NCBI GenBank assembly: GCA_021324015.1
Contig: JAJPJX010000020.1
Span: forward strand, 1-64,000
Origin: Solibacteraceae bacterium
Lineage (GTDB): Bacteria; Acidobacteriota; Terriglobia; Bryobacterales; Bryobacteraceae
DNA: 64,000 nucleotides
Direction: 5' to 3'
Positions 44,819 through 53,995 of the stretch are shown here, piece by piece (position 1 is the stretch's first letter; each line of letters opens with the position of its first letter). The notes under the pieces are model-generated. The model was given only the letters and a program-made list of their open reading frames with translations. It was not told where the DNA came from and ran no database searches. The position numbers and the translations under genes were made by a program.

Positions 44819-47125
44819 GTGCGAACGCGTTTCGGGTGGAGAATACTCTGGGCCATTCTGGGGGTGACCCCCTGGGTGGCTGGCTGGCCGGCGGCCCGCT
44901 GCGAGACCACCATTTCCAGCGTGCGCGTCTTTACCGAGCCCGCCGGTGCCCAGTTCACCGTGGACGGCCAGGCGTACACCAGCCAGGCGGTCTTTCTGTG
45001 GCCCGCGGGCAGCAAACATTTCCTCGTCGCGCCGCGGCTGCAGAACACACTGATTCTGAATACACAATACGTGCTAACGGGATGGGAAACCAACTTGGGC
45101 GTGCCGGTCTCGGTGGAGCCCATTACCGCCGATCCCGGCCTGACCTACGTAAAGGTGGTGTTCCGTTTGGAATACGCCCTTCTGTTGCGCTATTTCTCCT
45201 GTCCCCCAAACAGCCTGGATTGTGCGCCGCACTCCCCCGGCAGCGTGGCTGTGAATGGCATCCTGTATAGCCAGGACGCGGATCTGTACTTCCCAGCCGG
45301 CTCCCAAGTCAGCGTGCAGGCCTATCCCAACAGCGGCTATGTGTTTGCGGGCTGGTCGATTCCGGGCGTTTCGGCAGGGAACGCTTTTCTGGCCTCCTTT
45401 GTGATTAACCAGCCGCTGCGGGTGACGCCTATGTTTCAGAACGCCCGGCCCGTGGCGATTACCATTGACACATCGCCGCCGGGGCTCGAAGTGCTCCTGG
45501 ACCGGACTCCGGCCACCACGCCCGCAAACGTCGAGTGGGGGTGGAACAGCGAGCACACGCTGGGCACCGCCGGCGTTCAGCGAGATGCGCAGAACCGGCT
45601 GTGGATTTTTGATAGCTGGAGTGACGGCGGCACCGTCAACCACACGTTCCGTGTGACACCCGGGGCGTCGCCGGTGACGGTGACGGCCCGCTTTGCGCCC
45701 GGCGCGACGGCCAGCTTTCTCACCCAGCCGCCGGGGCTGCCGCTCCAGGTGGATGGGCGCATCAACTGGCCTAGTTACAACTTCTCTTGGGCGGCGGACA
45801 GCATGCACTCGGTGGAAGCGCCCGCCGCGCAGACCGACGGGCGGGGGCACAAATATCGCTTCCAATCCTGGTCCAACGGCGCGTCTGCGGCGCAGCAAGT
45901 CCGCATGCCCAATCCACCGCAGGATTTTCGCCTGACCGCCAACTACAACCCCGTAGCCCAAGTCATTCTGGAAAGCGAGCCCACTGGTGTGGCGCTGCGG
46001 GTGGATGGCGAGGATTGTGCCACGCCCTGCGTGGTCGAACGCCCGCCGGGTACGACAGTGTCGGTCAGCGCTCCGCTTACCGTGCCCTCCAGCGGTGGAA
46101 GGCTGGCATTCCTGAACTGGTCCGACGGTGGCCCGGCCAGCCGGACGCTTACGGCGGCGGACGATCCGCAGAGTTTCACCGCGCGGTACCGTTGGCAGTA
46201 CCCGTTGACTTTGTCGGCTGTGCCGCCCGAAGCCGCCGGCCTGCTCACCGTGCCGGCCTCGCCGGACAGTTACTACGACTCGCCTGCGCGGGTACAAGTG
46301 ACCGTGCAGCCCCGGGCGGGCTATCGTTTCCGGAGTTGGACCGGCGACTTGAGCGGAACGGGTGCCTCCGCGTGGATCGAGATGGGCGCCCCGCACTCGG
46401 TGCAGGCCCTGCTCGACGCGGTCCCCTACGTGCCGGACTCGGCCGTCCAGAATGCCGCCGGGCGCGGTCCGCTCTCCGCCGTGGCTCCCGGGTCGGTGGT
46501 GTCTGTATTCGGGCTGAATCTGGCGGAGCAACTAGCCGTGGGACCCGCGAGTCCTCTGGCGCAGAGCTTGGCGGACGTCACCGTAAACCTGGGAGACCGG
46601 CTGGTGCCCCTGTTCTTTGTCTCCCCCAACCAGATCAACCTGCAGTTGCCCGCGGATGTCGAACCCGGACCGCAGACGCTGCGCATTCAAGCCGCCGGTA
46701 AGCCCGCTGTCCAGGCGGCGTTCACGGCAGCCCGCAACGCGCCCGGCATCTTCTGCCGGCAGTCCGGGGGCCTGGACATGGCCGTCGCGGAGCACGAGGA
46801 TGGCTCGGCCATTATCCCGGCCTCTCCCGCGCGGCGCGACGAACTGGTAACCGTTTACGGCACCGGCTTGGGCCCGTACGATCACCCGGCGCCCGATGGA
46901 TTCGCCCTGCCGGTGGATGTTCCGTTTCCGCTGCTTGACCCGGTCGAAATCGTCTTGTCGGACGTAACCGTAACCCCGGAGCTAGCGGCCGGGGCCGCCG
47001 GGCGCGTGGGCGTGCAGGTAGTGCGGTTCCGCCTCACCCCGGAAGTGCCCGCGGGTGGAAATGTCCGCGTGGTGCTGCGCGTAAACGGGGTCGAAAGCAA
47101 TCCGGCGGTCCTGCCCGTGGAGTAG
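44819..47125 (+). CDS. Secreted repeat protein with Solibacter C-terminal domain
   Basis: A 768-residue exported protein starting at GTG 44819 with GGGAG six bases upstream and a signal peptide (ILWAILGVTPWVAGWPAARC). Residues about 35-540 contain repeated units with a Y-x-F-x-x-W-S-x-G core (YVFAGWSIPG, WIFDSWSDGG, YRFQSWSNGA, LAFLNWSDGG, YRFRSWTGDL), as in bacterial InlB-type B repeats. The last 220 residues are the Solibacter-type domain (AVQNAAGRGPLSAVAPGSVVSVFGLNLA...SPNQINLQLPADVEPG...LVTVYGTGLGPYD). Probably surface adhesion or binding. The 139 bases between it and the divergent gene presumably hold both promoters. Confidence 0.85.
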   Translation: MRTRFGWRILWAILGVTPWVAGWPAARCETTISSVRVFTEPAGAQFTVDGQAYTSQAVFLWPAGSKHFLVAPRLQNTLILNTQYVLTGWETNLGVPVSVEPITADPGLTYVKVVFRLEYALLLRYFSCPPNSLDCAPHSPGSVAVNGILYSQDADLYFPAGSQVSVQAYPNSGYVFAGWSIPGVSAGNAFLASFVINQPLRVTPMFQNARPVAITIDTSPPGLEVLLDRTPATTPANVEWGWNSEHTLGTAGVQRDAQNRLWIFDSWSDGGTVNHTFRVTPGASPVTVTARFAPGATASFLTQPPGLPLQVDGRINWPSYNFSWAADSMHSVEAPAAQTDGRGHKYRFQSWSNGASAAQQVRMPNPPQDFRLTANYNPVAQVILESEPTGVALRVDGEDCATPCVVERPPGTTVSVSAPLTVPSSGGRLAFLNWSDGGPASRTLTAADDPQSFTARYRWQYPLTLSAVPPEAAGLLTVPASPDSYYDSPARVQVTVQPRAGYRFRSWTGDLSGTGASAWIEMGAPHSVQALLDAVPYVPDSAVQNAAGRGPLSAVAPGSVVSVFGLNLAEQLAVGPASPLAQSLADVTVNLGDRLVPLFFVSPNQINLQLPADVEPGPQTLRIQAAGKPAVQAAFTAARNAPGIFCRQSGGLDMAVAEHEDGSAIIPASPARRDELVTVYGTGLGPYDHPAPDGFALPVDVPFPLLDPVEIVLSDVTVTPELAAGAAGRVGVQVVRFRLTPEVPAGGNVRVVLRVNGVESNPAVLPVE

Positions 47126-47147
47126 CACTCAACGCGCTCGGAAGCGC

Positions 47148-47153
47148 TATAAA
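47148..47153 (+). promoter_or_regulatory. -10 box of a possibly leaderless carbohydrate operon
   Basis: TATAAA ends nine bases before the ATG at 47163, and there is no Shine-Dalgarno sequence in the short gap. The -35 region overlaps the end of the upstream gene and is not recognisable. Confidence 0.45.
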
Positions 47154-47162
47154 AGTAACATC

Positions 47163-49982
47163 ATGCAAATTGCAAACGGGTGCGCTTTGCCGGCGCCCTC
47201 CGTGGCACGAGCCCTTGGCGTGTTCTGTCTCGCTGCGGCGCTGCATGGGGCGGAGCTGAAGGTCCGCCTGTCCCTGGGGCACCAGGCAGCCCGGCCGGCG
47301 CCGTATTACGTGCGGCTGGTACCCGATACTCCCGGCGTGGAGGTGCGCGATGTCACCGGTCAGGGCCTCGAACCAGGGGAAGGCCGAAAGGGCGACGTCT
47401 GGCAGGGCCGCGCCGGCGCGGGCGATGTGGACAGCCTTGAGTTCACCATCTCCTATCCGGAGGAACCCGCAACGCGCCTGCAGAAGACGCACATTATCTG
47501 GGCCGACTTGATCGCTCACAGCGACGCGGATACCGCCCGGCGTCTCGGCTCGGACCCGGCTTTCCGCACCAACCCGCAGAAAGTGACCATCCTACTCAAC
47601 GAGGAAGGCACGCGCGGATTCACCGTCAGCCTGGATCAATTGCGCGAGCACCGTGCGCTGTGGATTCCGTCGCTGGACGCGTATGTGACCTCCGGTGATC
47701 AGCCGGTCTCGTTTGAGGACCATCAGCGCGCGCTCGCGGAGTGGAAGGGCGGCCGCATCCTCGACCGCGTGGAGCGCGAGCCGGAGGCGACCTATGAGGG
47801 GTACGCCTCGCTGTGGGAGGACATGGGAAACCCGGCCTACACCAACCCGCAGCAGCGCGGGCCGGGGCACATTGTCTGCCTCACCTGGGACAGCGCCATT
47901 CCCAAGTTCGGCATCGACCGGGGCGCGGGTGTGTGGAACGATTACGGCAATCCGGATCACTTCCAGTTCTGGTTCGGCTTCGGCGACTTGGCGCAGGGGA
48001 TCACGGGAAGTTGGAAGAGCCAGGGCTTGCACGACGGTCTGCCCGTGATCACCACGCTCTTCGAACGGGACGGCGTGCGATACGAAGTGGAGCAGTTTGC
48101 CTATCCCCTGCATGGTCCACCGGGGGAACGGCGGGGCGATATCCCCATGTTGCTCCTGGCCAAAGTGAAAGCCACGGAATTGCGCGGAGTGGCGCGCACT
48201 CTTCCGGTGACCATGAGCCACCGCCGGCAGTTTCCTCCATTCCAGGACACCTCCATCGTTGCGGATCACCGCGCTGGCGTGACGCTGTTCCGGGGAGCGG
48301 CTCACCGCCGTGTGCTGTTCGCCATCCAGGGCGCCGGAGGGCAGCCGGAGTGGAGCGGCACCCAGGACTATCAGCGAGAAATGAAGCGGGTCAATGCCAC
48401 CGTGTTTCTGCCGCTCCCGCCAGGCGGATCGCGCGAATTCGTGGTGAAACTGCCCTCGCCCCCGGTGAACGCCGAGGAAGCGGCCACGCTGGAGGCGATC
48501 GACTACCAAACGGCGCGTCAGGCGACCTTGCGCTTCTGGATGGATTACGTCCGACGGGGAGCCCGGTTCCAAGTGCCGGAGAAGGCCGTGAACGAGCTGT
48601 TCCGCGCCACGCTCTGGCACGCTCTGCGCCTTCCGCGCCGCCACGGAGGCCCGCAGCCGGACGTGACCATCGACCTGCCTTACTCCAACTTCGCCTATAG
48701 CCAAACGGGCACTCCCTGGCCGGTGAACCAGTCCGTCTACGTGGATTACATGCTTTACGAACTGCGCGGCTATCACGACATTTCTGTCGAGGAATTGCTG
48801 GCCCAGTTCCGCAACAACCAGGAGGTCGACGGACGCCTTAACGGAGTGGCCAACTGGCTGGTCTACACGCCGGGAATGCTCTATGCGGTGGCGCAGGACT
48901 ATCTGCTTTCCGGCGACCGGGGAGCGCTCGACCGCCTGCTGCCGCAGACCCTGAAAGCCATGGACTGGTGCCTGCGCGAGGTGCGGGCCGCGGCCGGACG
49001 GCCGGGAGCGGAGCGCGGGCTGGTTTCCGGGCCCTTGAACGACGGCACCGGAGAAGGCACCTGGGCCTTCAACCAGGCATATTTGTATGCCGGCCTGGAG
49101 CGTTTCGGACGGGTGCTGGAACTGATCGGAAACCCGCGGGCCCGCGAGGCGCGCGAAGCCGCAGAGGCGGTGCGGCGGGCTGTCGCGCGGGGCTTTGGCT
49201 CCGCCTCGGCGCGCTCCACCGTGGTCCAGTTGCGCGATCACACCTGGTCGCCCTACGTCCCTGGTGAGGCCCTCACCTTCCGGCGCAACGTAGACAAATG
49301 GTATCCCGCCGATGTGGACACCGGCGCCGTCCACCTGCTGCGCCTCAAAGCGCTGCCGGCCGCCGGGGAACTCGCCGATGCCCTGCTCAACGACCACGAG
49401 GATAACCTCTTCCTGCACGGTTGGGGCCTGGCAAACGAACCGGTCTACAACCAGCAGGGCACCGCGTACCTGTTGCGCGACGATCCCAAGGCGGCCATCC
49501 GCACCTTCTACAGCTATATGGCGGGCGCCTTCAGCCATTCCGTCTTCGAGCCCGTGGAGCACCGCTGGACGCACGGCCAGTACTTCGGCCCGCCCAGCAC
49601 GGACGGCGCCTGGATGGAGTTGTATCGCAACATGCTTCTCCGGGAGGTGGACGATGAGACCCTGCTGATCGGCCAAGCCACACCGAGGCGTTGGCTGGCC
49701 GAAGGGCAGGCCATCTTGGTGGGGCGCGCCCCCACCTGGTTCGGCCCGGTAACCTTCCACATCGCCAGCCAGGCGGCCTCCGGCCGGATCTCGGCCGATG
49801 TCGAAATGCCGGCCCGCGGCTGGCCGCGCACGCTGCTGGTGCGTCTGCGCCATCCGGACGGCCGCTCGATGCGCGCGGTCACCGTGAACGGGAAAGCTTG
49901 GAGCGATTTCGATCCGGCCAAAGAGTGGGTCCGGATCCAGTCGCCCGGCGGCCAGCGGTACACGATTGTAGCGAGCTACTAA
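47163..49982 (+). CDS. Secreted six-hairpin glycosidase-like protein
   Basis: A 939-residue exported protein. After a signal peptide (about 1-30) a large beta-sandwich region (to about 440) precedes an (alpha/alpha)6-barrel region with repeated helical hairpins (AVNELFRATLWHALRL, YVDYMLYELRGYHDISVEELLAQF, EGTWAFNQAYLYAGLERFGRVLELIG, DTGAVHLLRLKALPAAGELADALL). This resembles the six-hairpin glycosidase superfamily (GH15/63/65/78-type architecture). Candidate acids include the Glu of GEGTW and the Asp/Glu of HDISVEE, but no family-specific catalytic pair could be assigned. It is first in a tightly overlapping operon: its TAA overlaps the next ATG by one base (TAATG). A role in plant- or microbial-polysaccharide breakdown is inferred. 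Confidence 0.75.
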   Translation: MQIANGCALPAPSVARALGVFCLAAALHGAELKVRLSLGHQAARPAPYYVRLVPDTPGVEVRDVTGQGLEPGEGRKGDVWQGRAGAGDVDSLEFTISYPEEPATRLQKTHIIWADLIAHSDADTARRLGSDPAFRTNPQKVTILLNEEGTRGFTVSLDQLREHRALWIPSLDAYVTSGDQPVSFEDHQRALAEWKGGRILDRVEREPEATYEGYASLWEDMGNPAYTNPQQRGPGHIVCLTWDSAIPKFGIDRGAGVWNDYGNPDHFQFWFGFGDLAQGITGSWKSQGLHDGLPVITTLFERDGVRYEVEQFAYPLHGPPGERRGDIPMLLLAKVKATELRGVARTLPVTMSHRRQFPPFQDTSIVADHRAGVTLFRGAAHRRVLFAIQGAGGQPEWSGTQDYQREMKRVNATVFLPLPPGGSREFVVKLPSPPVNAEEAATLEAIDYQTARQATLRFWMDYVRRGARFQVPEKAVNELFRATLWHALRLPRRHGGPQPDVTIDLPYSNFAYSQTGTPWPVNQSVYVDYMLYELRGYHDISVEELLAQFRNNQEVDGRLNGVANWLVYTPGMLYAVAQDYLLSGDRGALDRLLPQTLKAMDWCLREVRAAAGRPGAERGLVSGPLNDGTGEGTWAFNQAYLYAGLERFGRVLELIGNPRAREAREAAEAVRRAVARGFGSASARSTVVQLRDHTWSPYVPGEALTFRRNVDKWYPADVDTGAVHLLRLKALPAAGELADALLNDHEDNLFLHGWGLANEPVYNQQGTAYLLRDDPKAAIRTFYSYMAGAFSHSVFEPVEHRWTHGQYFGPPSTDGAWMELYRNMLLREVDDETLLIGQATPRRWLAEGQAILVGRAPTWFGPVTFHIASQAASGRISADVEMPARGWPRTLLVRLRHPDGRSMRAVTVNGKAWSDFDPAKEWVRIQSPGGQRYTIVASY

Positions 49983-51229
49983 TGAGGCGCGAACCGGGAA
50001 GCAGGCGAGCTTGGCCATCTCGTTGGGCATGGGTGCTGGCAGCGCTGGCTCTGGGAGCTGCGCCGCGCCCGGCCGAATTCCATTGGAAGCACCTCTCGAG
50101 CGCCTCCGGCGACCTGCCGACGCCCAACCAGGGGACCCAGCAGACTTCCCTCACCGTTGCCGATTTCGACCGGGACGGTGTCAACGATTTCGTGGTCACT
50201 GAGCGCACCGCCGCCGACTCCGTCGTGCTGTTCCGCCGCGGCAGAGCCGGGTGGACCCGGTGGGTCATCGAGAGTCAACCGCTGCACATCGAGGCCGGTT
50301 CGCTGGCGCTGGACGTGGATGGCGACGGCGACCTCGATTTCATCGCCGCCGGAGACTATAAGAGCAATCAGATCTGGTGGTGGGAGAACCCCTACCCGGA
50401 TTTCGATCCTCACCGGCCCTGGAAGCGGCACCTCATCAAGAACTCCGGCGCGCCCAAGCACCACGACCAGGCGGCCGCGGATCTGGACGGGTGCGGCAGG
50501 CCGGAGCTGGTCTTCTGGAACCAGGACGCGCACGGCTTGTTCGTTGCCAAAATGCCGCCGGACCCGCGCCAAGCCGAAGCGTGGCCGCTCACGGAGATCT
50601 ACTCCTGGAGCGCAGACAGCGAACCCCAGCAGCGTGGTGCGCCCGCGCGCTTCAAGGGTGTCAACGAGCACGAGGGTCTGGCCACCGTGGATGTGGACGG
50701 CGATGGGCGCCTGGACATCGTGGGCGGGGGCCGCTGGTTCCGCAATCTGGGCGGCCTGCGATTCGAGATGAACCTGATCGATCCCAGCTACAGTTTCTCG
50801 CGTGCAGCCGCGGGCCAGTTGAAGACCGGCGGCCGGCCCGAAGTGGTCCTCGTAGTGGGCGACGGCGACGGGCCCCTGAACTGGTACGAGTGGGTCAAGG
50901 GTGCCTGGATACCCCACAAAATCGCCGATATCCACTACGGGCACAGCTTGGCCCTGCTGGATGTGGACGGGGATGGTAACCTGGATATCTTCTGTGCCGA
51001 GCAGCGCCTCGATGGCGCTAACCCGGACGCGAAGATCTACGTGTTTTACGGCGACGGTCAGGGAAACTTCGCCCCGAGCGTGGTAGATCGCGGCTACGAT
51101 CTGCACGAAGCCAAAGTGGGGGACCTCGATGGCGACGGGCGGCTGGATATTCTCGGCAAGCCCTACAATTACCAGACGCCGCGCCTGGATATCTGGCTCA
51201 ACCAGGGCCCCCTGGGGAGCCGACCATGA
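49982..51229 (+). CDS. Secreted FG-GAP/VCBS-repeat protein
   Basis: A 415-residue exported beta-propeller protein. A signal peptide (SRWAWVLAALALGAAPRPA) is followed by repeats with calcium-binding loops of the DxDxDGxxD type: ADFDRDGVND, LDVDGDGDLDF, VDVDGDGRLDI, LDVDGDGNLDI and GDLDGDGRLDI. Such propellers bind carbohydrate or protein. The ATG overlaps the stop of the upstream glycosidase-like gene, and its own stop overlaps the next ATG by four bases (ATGA), so it is translated as part of the same operon and may work with the glycosidase. Confidence 0.85.
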   Translation: MRREPGSRRAWPSRWAWVLAALALGAAPRPAEFHWKHLSSASGDLPTPNQGTQQTSLTVADFDRDGVNDFVVTERTAADSVVLFRRGRAGWTRWVIESQPLHIEAGSLALDVDGDGDLDFIAAGDYKSNQIWWWENPYPDFDPHRPWKRHLIKNSGAPKHHDQAAADLDGCGRPELVFWNQDAHGLFVAKMPPDPRQAEAWPLTEIYSWSADSEPQQRGAPARFKGVNEHEGLATVDVDGDGRLDIVGGGRWFRNLGGLRFEMNLIDPSYSFSRAAAGQLKTGGRPEVVLVVGDGDGPLNWYEWVKGAWIPHKIADIHYGHSLALLDVDGDGNLDIFCAEQRLDGANPDAKIYVFYGDGQGNFAPSVVDRGYDLHEAKVGDLDGDGRLDILGKPYNYQTPRLDIWLNQGPLGSRP

Positions 51230-52542
51230 ACTTTGCCGCTAACCTCCGCCGGCGCGCCGCCCTCGGCAATCCCGTGCGTGTCGGGCTGATTGGGGTGGGC
51301 AAGTTCGGCAGCATGTTTCTCTCGCAAGCGCTGCGTACGCCCGGATTGCTGCTGGCGGGCATCGCCGATCTGGCCCCCGCGCGGGCCCGCGCAGCCATCG
51401 AGCAAGTAGGCGGCGATCCGTCGTCCGTCCCGATCACCGAGGACGCCGAGACGCTCATCGCCACTGACGGGTTGGAACTGGTGGTGGATGCCACCGGCGA
51501 TCCGGCCGCGGGCATCCGGCACGTGCGGCTGTGCTGCCGATATGGGCGCCACATCGTGATGGTCAACGTCGAGGCGGACGCCCTGGCCGGCCCACTGCTG
51601 GCGCGCGAGGCGGCGCAAGCCGGCATCGTCTACAGCCTGGCATACGGAGATCAGCCGGCCTTGATCGCTGAGCAGGTGGATTGGGCGCGCGCCGCGGGCT
51701 TCGAGGTGATTTGCGCGGGCAAAGGTACCAGGTACCTGCCGGCCTATCATGCCTCCACTCCCGAAACGGTCTGGCCGCTGTACGGTCTCTCCGCGGAGGA
51801 GGCCGAGCGGGGCGGATTGAACCCCAAAATGTTCAATTCCTTCCTGGACGGCACCAAGTCCGCCATCGAGATGGCCGCGGTAGCGAATGCGACGGGCCTG
51901 ACGCCGGCGCCCGGAGGGCTCGACTTCCCGCCCTGTTCCATTGACGACCTGCCGCGGGTGTGCCGCCCCCGCGCGTCGGGCGGGGAACTGGCGCATGCCG
52001 GCACTGTGGAGGTCGTTTCGTCGCTCGAACGCGACGGCCGGCCTGTGGAGCGCGATCTGCGCTGGGGCGTCTACGTCACGTTCGAAGCACCCAGCGAATA
52101 TGTGCGCCGCTGTTTCCGTGAGTACGGCCTGCGCACTGACGAAAGCGGCCGGTACGCTGCCTTGTACCGGCCCTATCATCTGATAGGCCTGGAGTTGGGG
52201 ATCTCCGTGGCCAGCGTGGCCCTGCGGGGCGAGCCCACCGGCTGCCCTACCGGGTTCCGGGGCGACGTGGTGGCGGTGGCCAAGCGCCCGCTGGCCGCGG
52301 GAGAGATTCTGGATGGTGAGGGCGGCTACACCGTGTACGGCCATCTCATGCGGGCGGCCGATTCCCTGCGGCTCGGCGGCCTGCCGATCGGGCTTGCCCA
52401 CGGCGCGCGTTTGTGCAGGCCGGTAGCCGCCGGTGAGCCGGTGCGGTGGGTGGACGTCAGCTTGGACGCCTCTTCGGAAGTGGTGGCTTGCCGGCGTGCC
52501 ATGGAAGCCTTGTTTCGGAGCTCCCCGGGGCCCTCGGCCTGA
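51226..52542 (+). CDS. NAD(P)-dependent homoserine-dehydrogenase-like protein with C-terminal SAF domain
   Basis: A 438-residue cytoplasmic oxidoreductase of the COG4091 type. The Rossmann domain begins VRVGLIGVGKFGSMFLSQAL (GxGxxG) and LVVDATGDPAAGIRH; the catalytic region has GTKSAIEMAAVANATGL. The last 100 residues form a SAF domain (DVVAVAKRPLAAGEILDGEGGYTVYGHL), a fold shared with sialic acid synthase antifreeze-like proteins. Homologues occur in pathways for sugar acids or branched sugars; the substrate is inferred as a sugar-derived hydroxy acid. The last 217 bases overlap, antisense, the coding region of the convergent glycosidase-like gene. Confidence 0.8.
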   Translation: MNFAANLRRRAALGNPVRVGLIGVGKFGSMFLSQALRTPGLLLAGIADLAPARARAAIEQVGGDPSSVPITEDAETLIATDGLELVVDATGDPAAGIRHVRLCCRYGRHIVMVNVEADALAGPLLAREAAQAGIVYSLAYGDQPALIAEQVDWARAAGFEVICAGKGTRYLPAYHASTPETVWPLYGLSAEEAERGGLNPKMFNSFLDGTKSAIEMAAVANATGLTPAPGGLDFPPCSIDDLPRVCRPRASGGELAHAGTVEVVSSLERDGRPVERDLRWGVYVTFEAPSEYVRRCFREYGLRTDESGRYAALYRPYHLIGLELGISVASVALRGEPTGCPTGFRGDVVAVAKRPLAAGEILDGEGGYTVYGHLMRAADSLRLGGLPIGLAHGARLCRPVAAGEPVRWVDVSLDASSEVVACRRAMEALFRSSPGPSA

Positions 52543-53966
52543 GGCGCGGCCCGGTCACCGCCGCGCGAATCGCCCAGCAGGCCGGCATGCCGGAGGCTCA
52601 GATAGGGCAGCGCCACCGTGGCCACGTAGAGTGGGTTGGCGTGGCGCCCCGTGTCGGGATTGAACCACTCCCAGGCTTGGGTCATGCCGTCGCCCCGCAG
52701 ATGAATTCGCAGGAACCGCATGTAGTCCCGCGCCATGGCGGCCGCGGCGTTCCGGTCCGCCTGCCACAAGGCTGCGATATACCAGCCGCTGGGCGTACCC
52801 CAGTAGCCGCCATTCTGGTATTCACCTACGGGCGAGACGGAAATCTGCCATCCGCCCCGGTTCGTGGCGTCCGTGGTCAGGATCTGGCGCACGCAGCCTT
52901 CGCGCACGGCGGTCTGTTCGCGGTAGGCTCGCAGCAGGGCACGCGCCACCGGTTGCGCGTTACGGCCCTCTACGGCGCCGCTCCACAAGGCGTACGCGCT
53001 GCCCCAGACGTCCGGTTGGTTGCCCGCTCCAGTGGCCGAATGCAGCCAACCTTCGTCCGGCTCCGCAGCCCTATGAAAGAACGTGGGCACCAGGGCGGCT
53101 TTGATACGTGTCGCCTCCTGCCGGTACTCGGCGGCTTTGGACTCCTGGCCGACCGCCCGAAAGAGTTCCGCGAGGCGCGTGGCGGCCACGTACTTCAGCA
53201 GGGAAGGGAAGAGCAGTTTGCCGCTTTTGCTCTCCCCGTCGCAGAAACCGAAGTCCTTGGCGTTTTCCTTTTCCACGTCTCCGGTGACACAGAGGCCGGT
53301 TTGGGAATCCGTCGGCGCCACCCGGTACACCTTCTCGCACAGATCCTGAAGCGGGATATCTCCGCTCGAAATCCGCACCCGCGACTGGAACAACTCCAGG
53401 CTGCCGGTCATCTTCCAGTGCTCGTAGACGGCGTGGATGAAGTAAAAGTGGTCGTCCAGTGGGGGATATTTGCCCCACGGTTTGCCGCCTTGTTCCGATC
53501 CCGTGTCGTAGCTCCCCGGATAGAAGGTCGCCAACCCGTTGAAGTTGATGTGGTCGGGAACCGCCCAGGCGGGAATCAGCACTCCGGGACGCAGCGGCCG
53601 GTCTGCCGGGGAGACGGTCGCGGCGATTAGCCGGATCCAGCCCTCCACCTCTTTTTCAGGAATGAAGTCGGCTCCCAGCATCATGACCGCATCGCGCACC
53701 CAAAACGCGGGGTACCCCATGTTGCCACCGGGAACATGGACGGTGAAGCGCGTCTGATTGCGCCACTTGCCGGACGCCTGGCCCGCATCCAGGCGGGCGG
53801 AATCCACGATGCGGCGGGCCTGCTGCCGCCAGAAATCCTCGTCCGCGTGGTTGAGTAGAGGTCCCGCCAGGCATGCGCGAAACGCGGCAGCAGCGAGCAC
53901 GATCAGGTTGGCGAGTCTTCTGAGCAAGGGATCCTGCGGCGCATCTCGGCCTGAAAACCCTATCAT
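52326..53966 (-). CDS. Secreted six-hairpin glycosidase-like protein, 3' end antisense to neighbour
   Basis: A 546-residue (alpha/alpha)6-barrel protein: YPAFWVRDAVMMLGADFIPE, DDHFYFIHAVYEHWKMTGS, TGAGNQPDVWGSAYALWSGA and GGYWGTPSGWYIAALWQ are typical of glycosidase barrels acting on glucosides or rhamnosides. A hydrophobic signal-like stretch (LANLIVLAAAAFRACLAG) lies near the start; TTG 53927 with AGGA upstream is an alternative to ATG 53966. After about residue 455 the protein leaves the domain and the last 72 codons run antisense through the SAF-domain gene. That tail is low-complexity and basic, so the ancestral stop was probably lost. It is downstream of the XRE regulator gene on the same strand, which may control it. 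Confidence 0.7.
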   Translation of the reverse strand: MIGFSGRDAPQDPLLRRLANLIVLAAAAFRACLAGPLLNHADEDFWRQQARRIVDSARLDAGQASGKWRNQTRFTVHVPGGNMGYPAFWVRDAVMMLGADFIPEKEVEGWIRLIAATVSPADRPLRPGVLIPAWAVPDHINFNGLATFYPGSYDTGSEQGGKPWGKYPPLDDHFYFIHAVYEHWKMTGSLELFQSRVRISSGDIPLQDLCEKVYRVAPTDSQTGLCVTGDVEKENAKDFGFCDGESKSGKLLFPSLLKYVAATRLAELFRAVGQESKAAEYRQEATRIKAALVPTFFHRAAEPDEGWLHSATGAGNQPDVWGSAYALWSGAVEGRNAQPVARALLRAYREQTAVREGCVRQILTTDATNRGGWQISVSPVGEYQNGGYWGTPSGWYIAALWQADRNAAAAMARDYMRFLRIHLRGDGMTQAWEWFNPDTGRHANPLYVATVALPYLSLRHAGLLGDSRGGDRAAPQAEGPGELRNKASMARRQATTSEEASKLTSTHRTGSPAATGLHKRAPWASPIGRPPSRRESAARMRWPYTV

Positions 53967-53995
53967 AGCGGATGTGCCACGACGCCCGAGAGATC

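Noticed and set aside
47592-50030. Minus-strand frame of 812 codons opposite the glycosidase-like gene
   Set aside because: The plus strand has a signal peptide, a coherent domain pattern and overlaps (TAATG) with the next gene; the minus frame has none.
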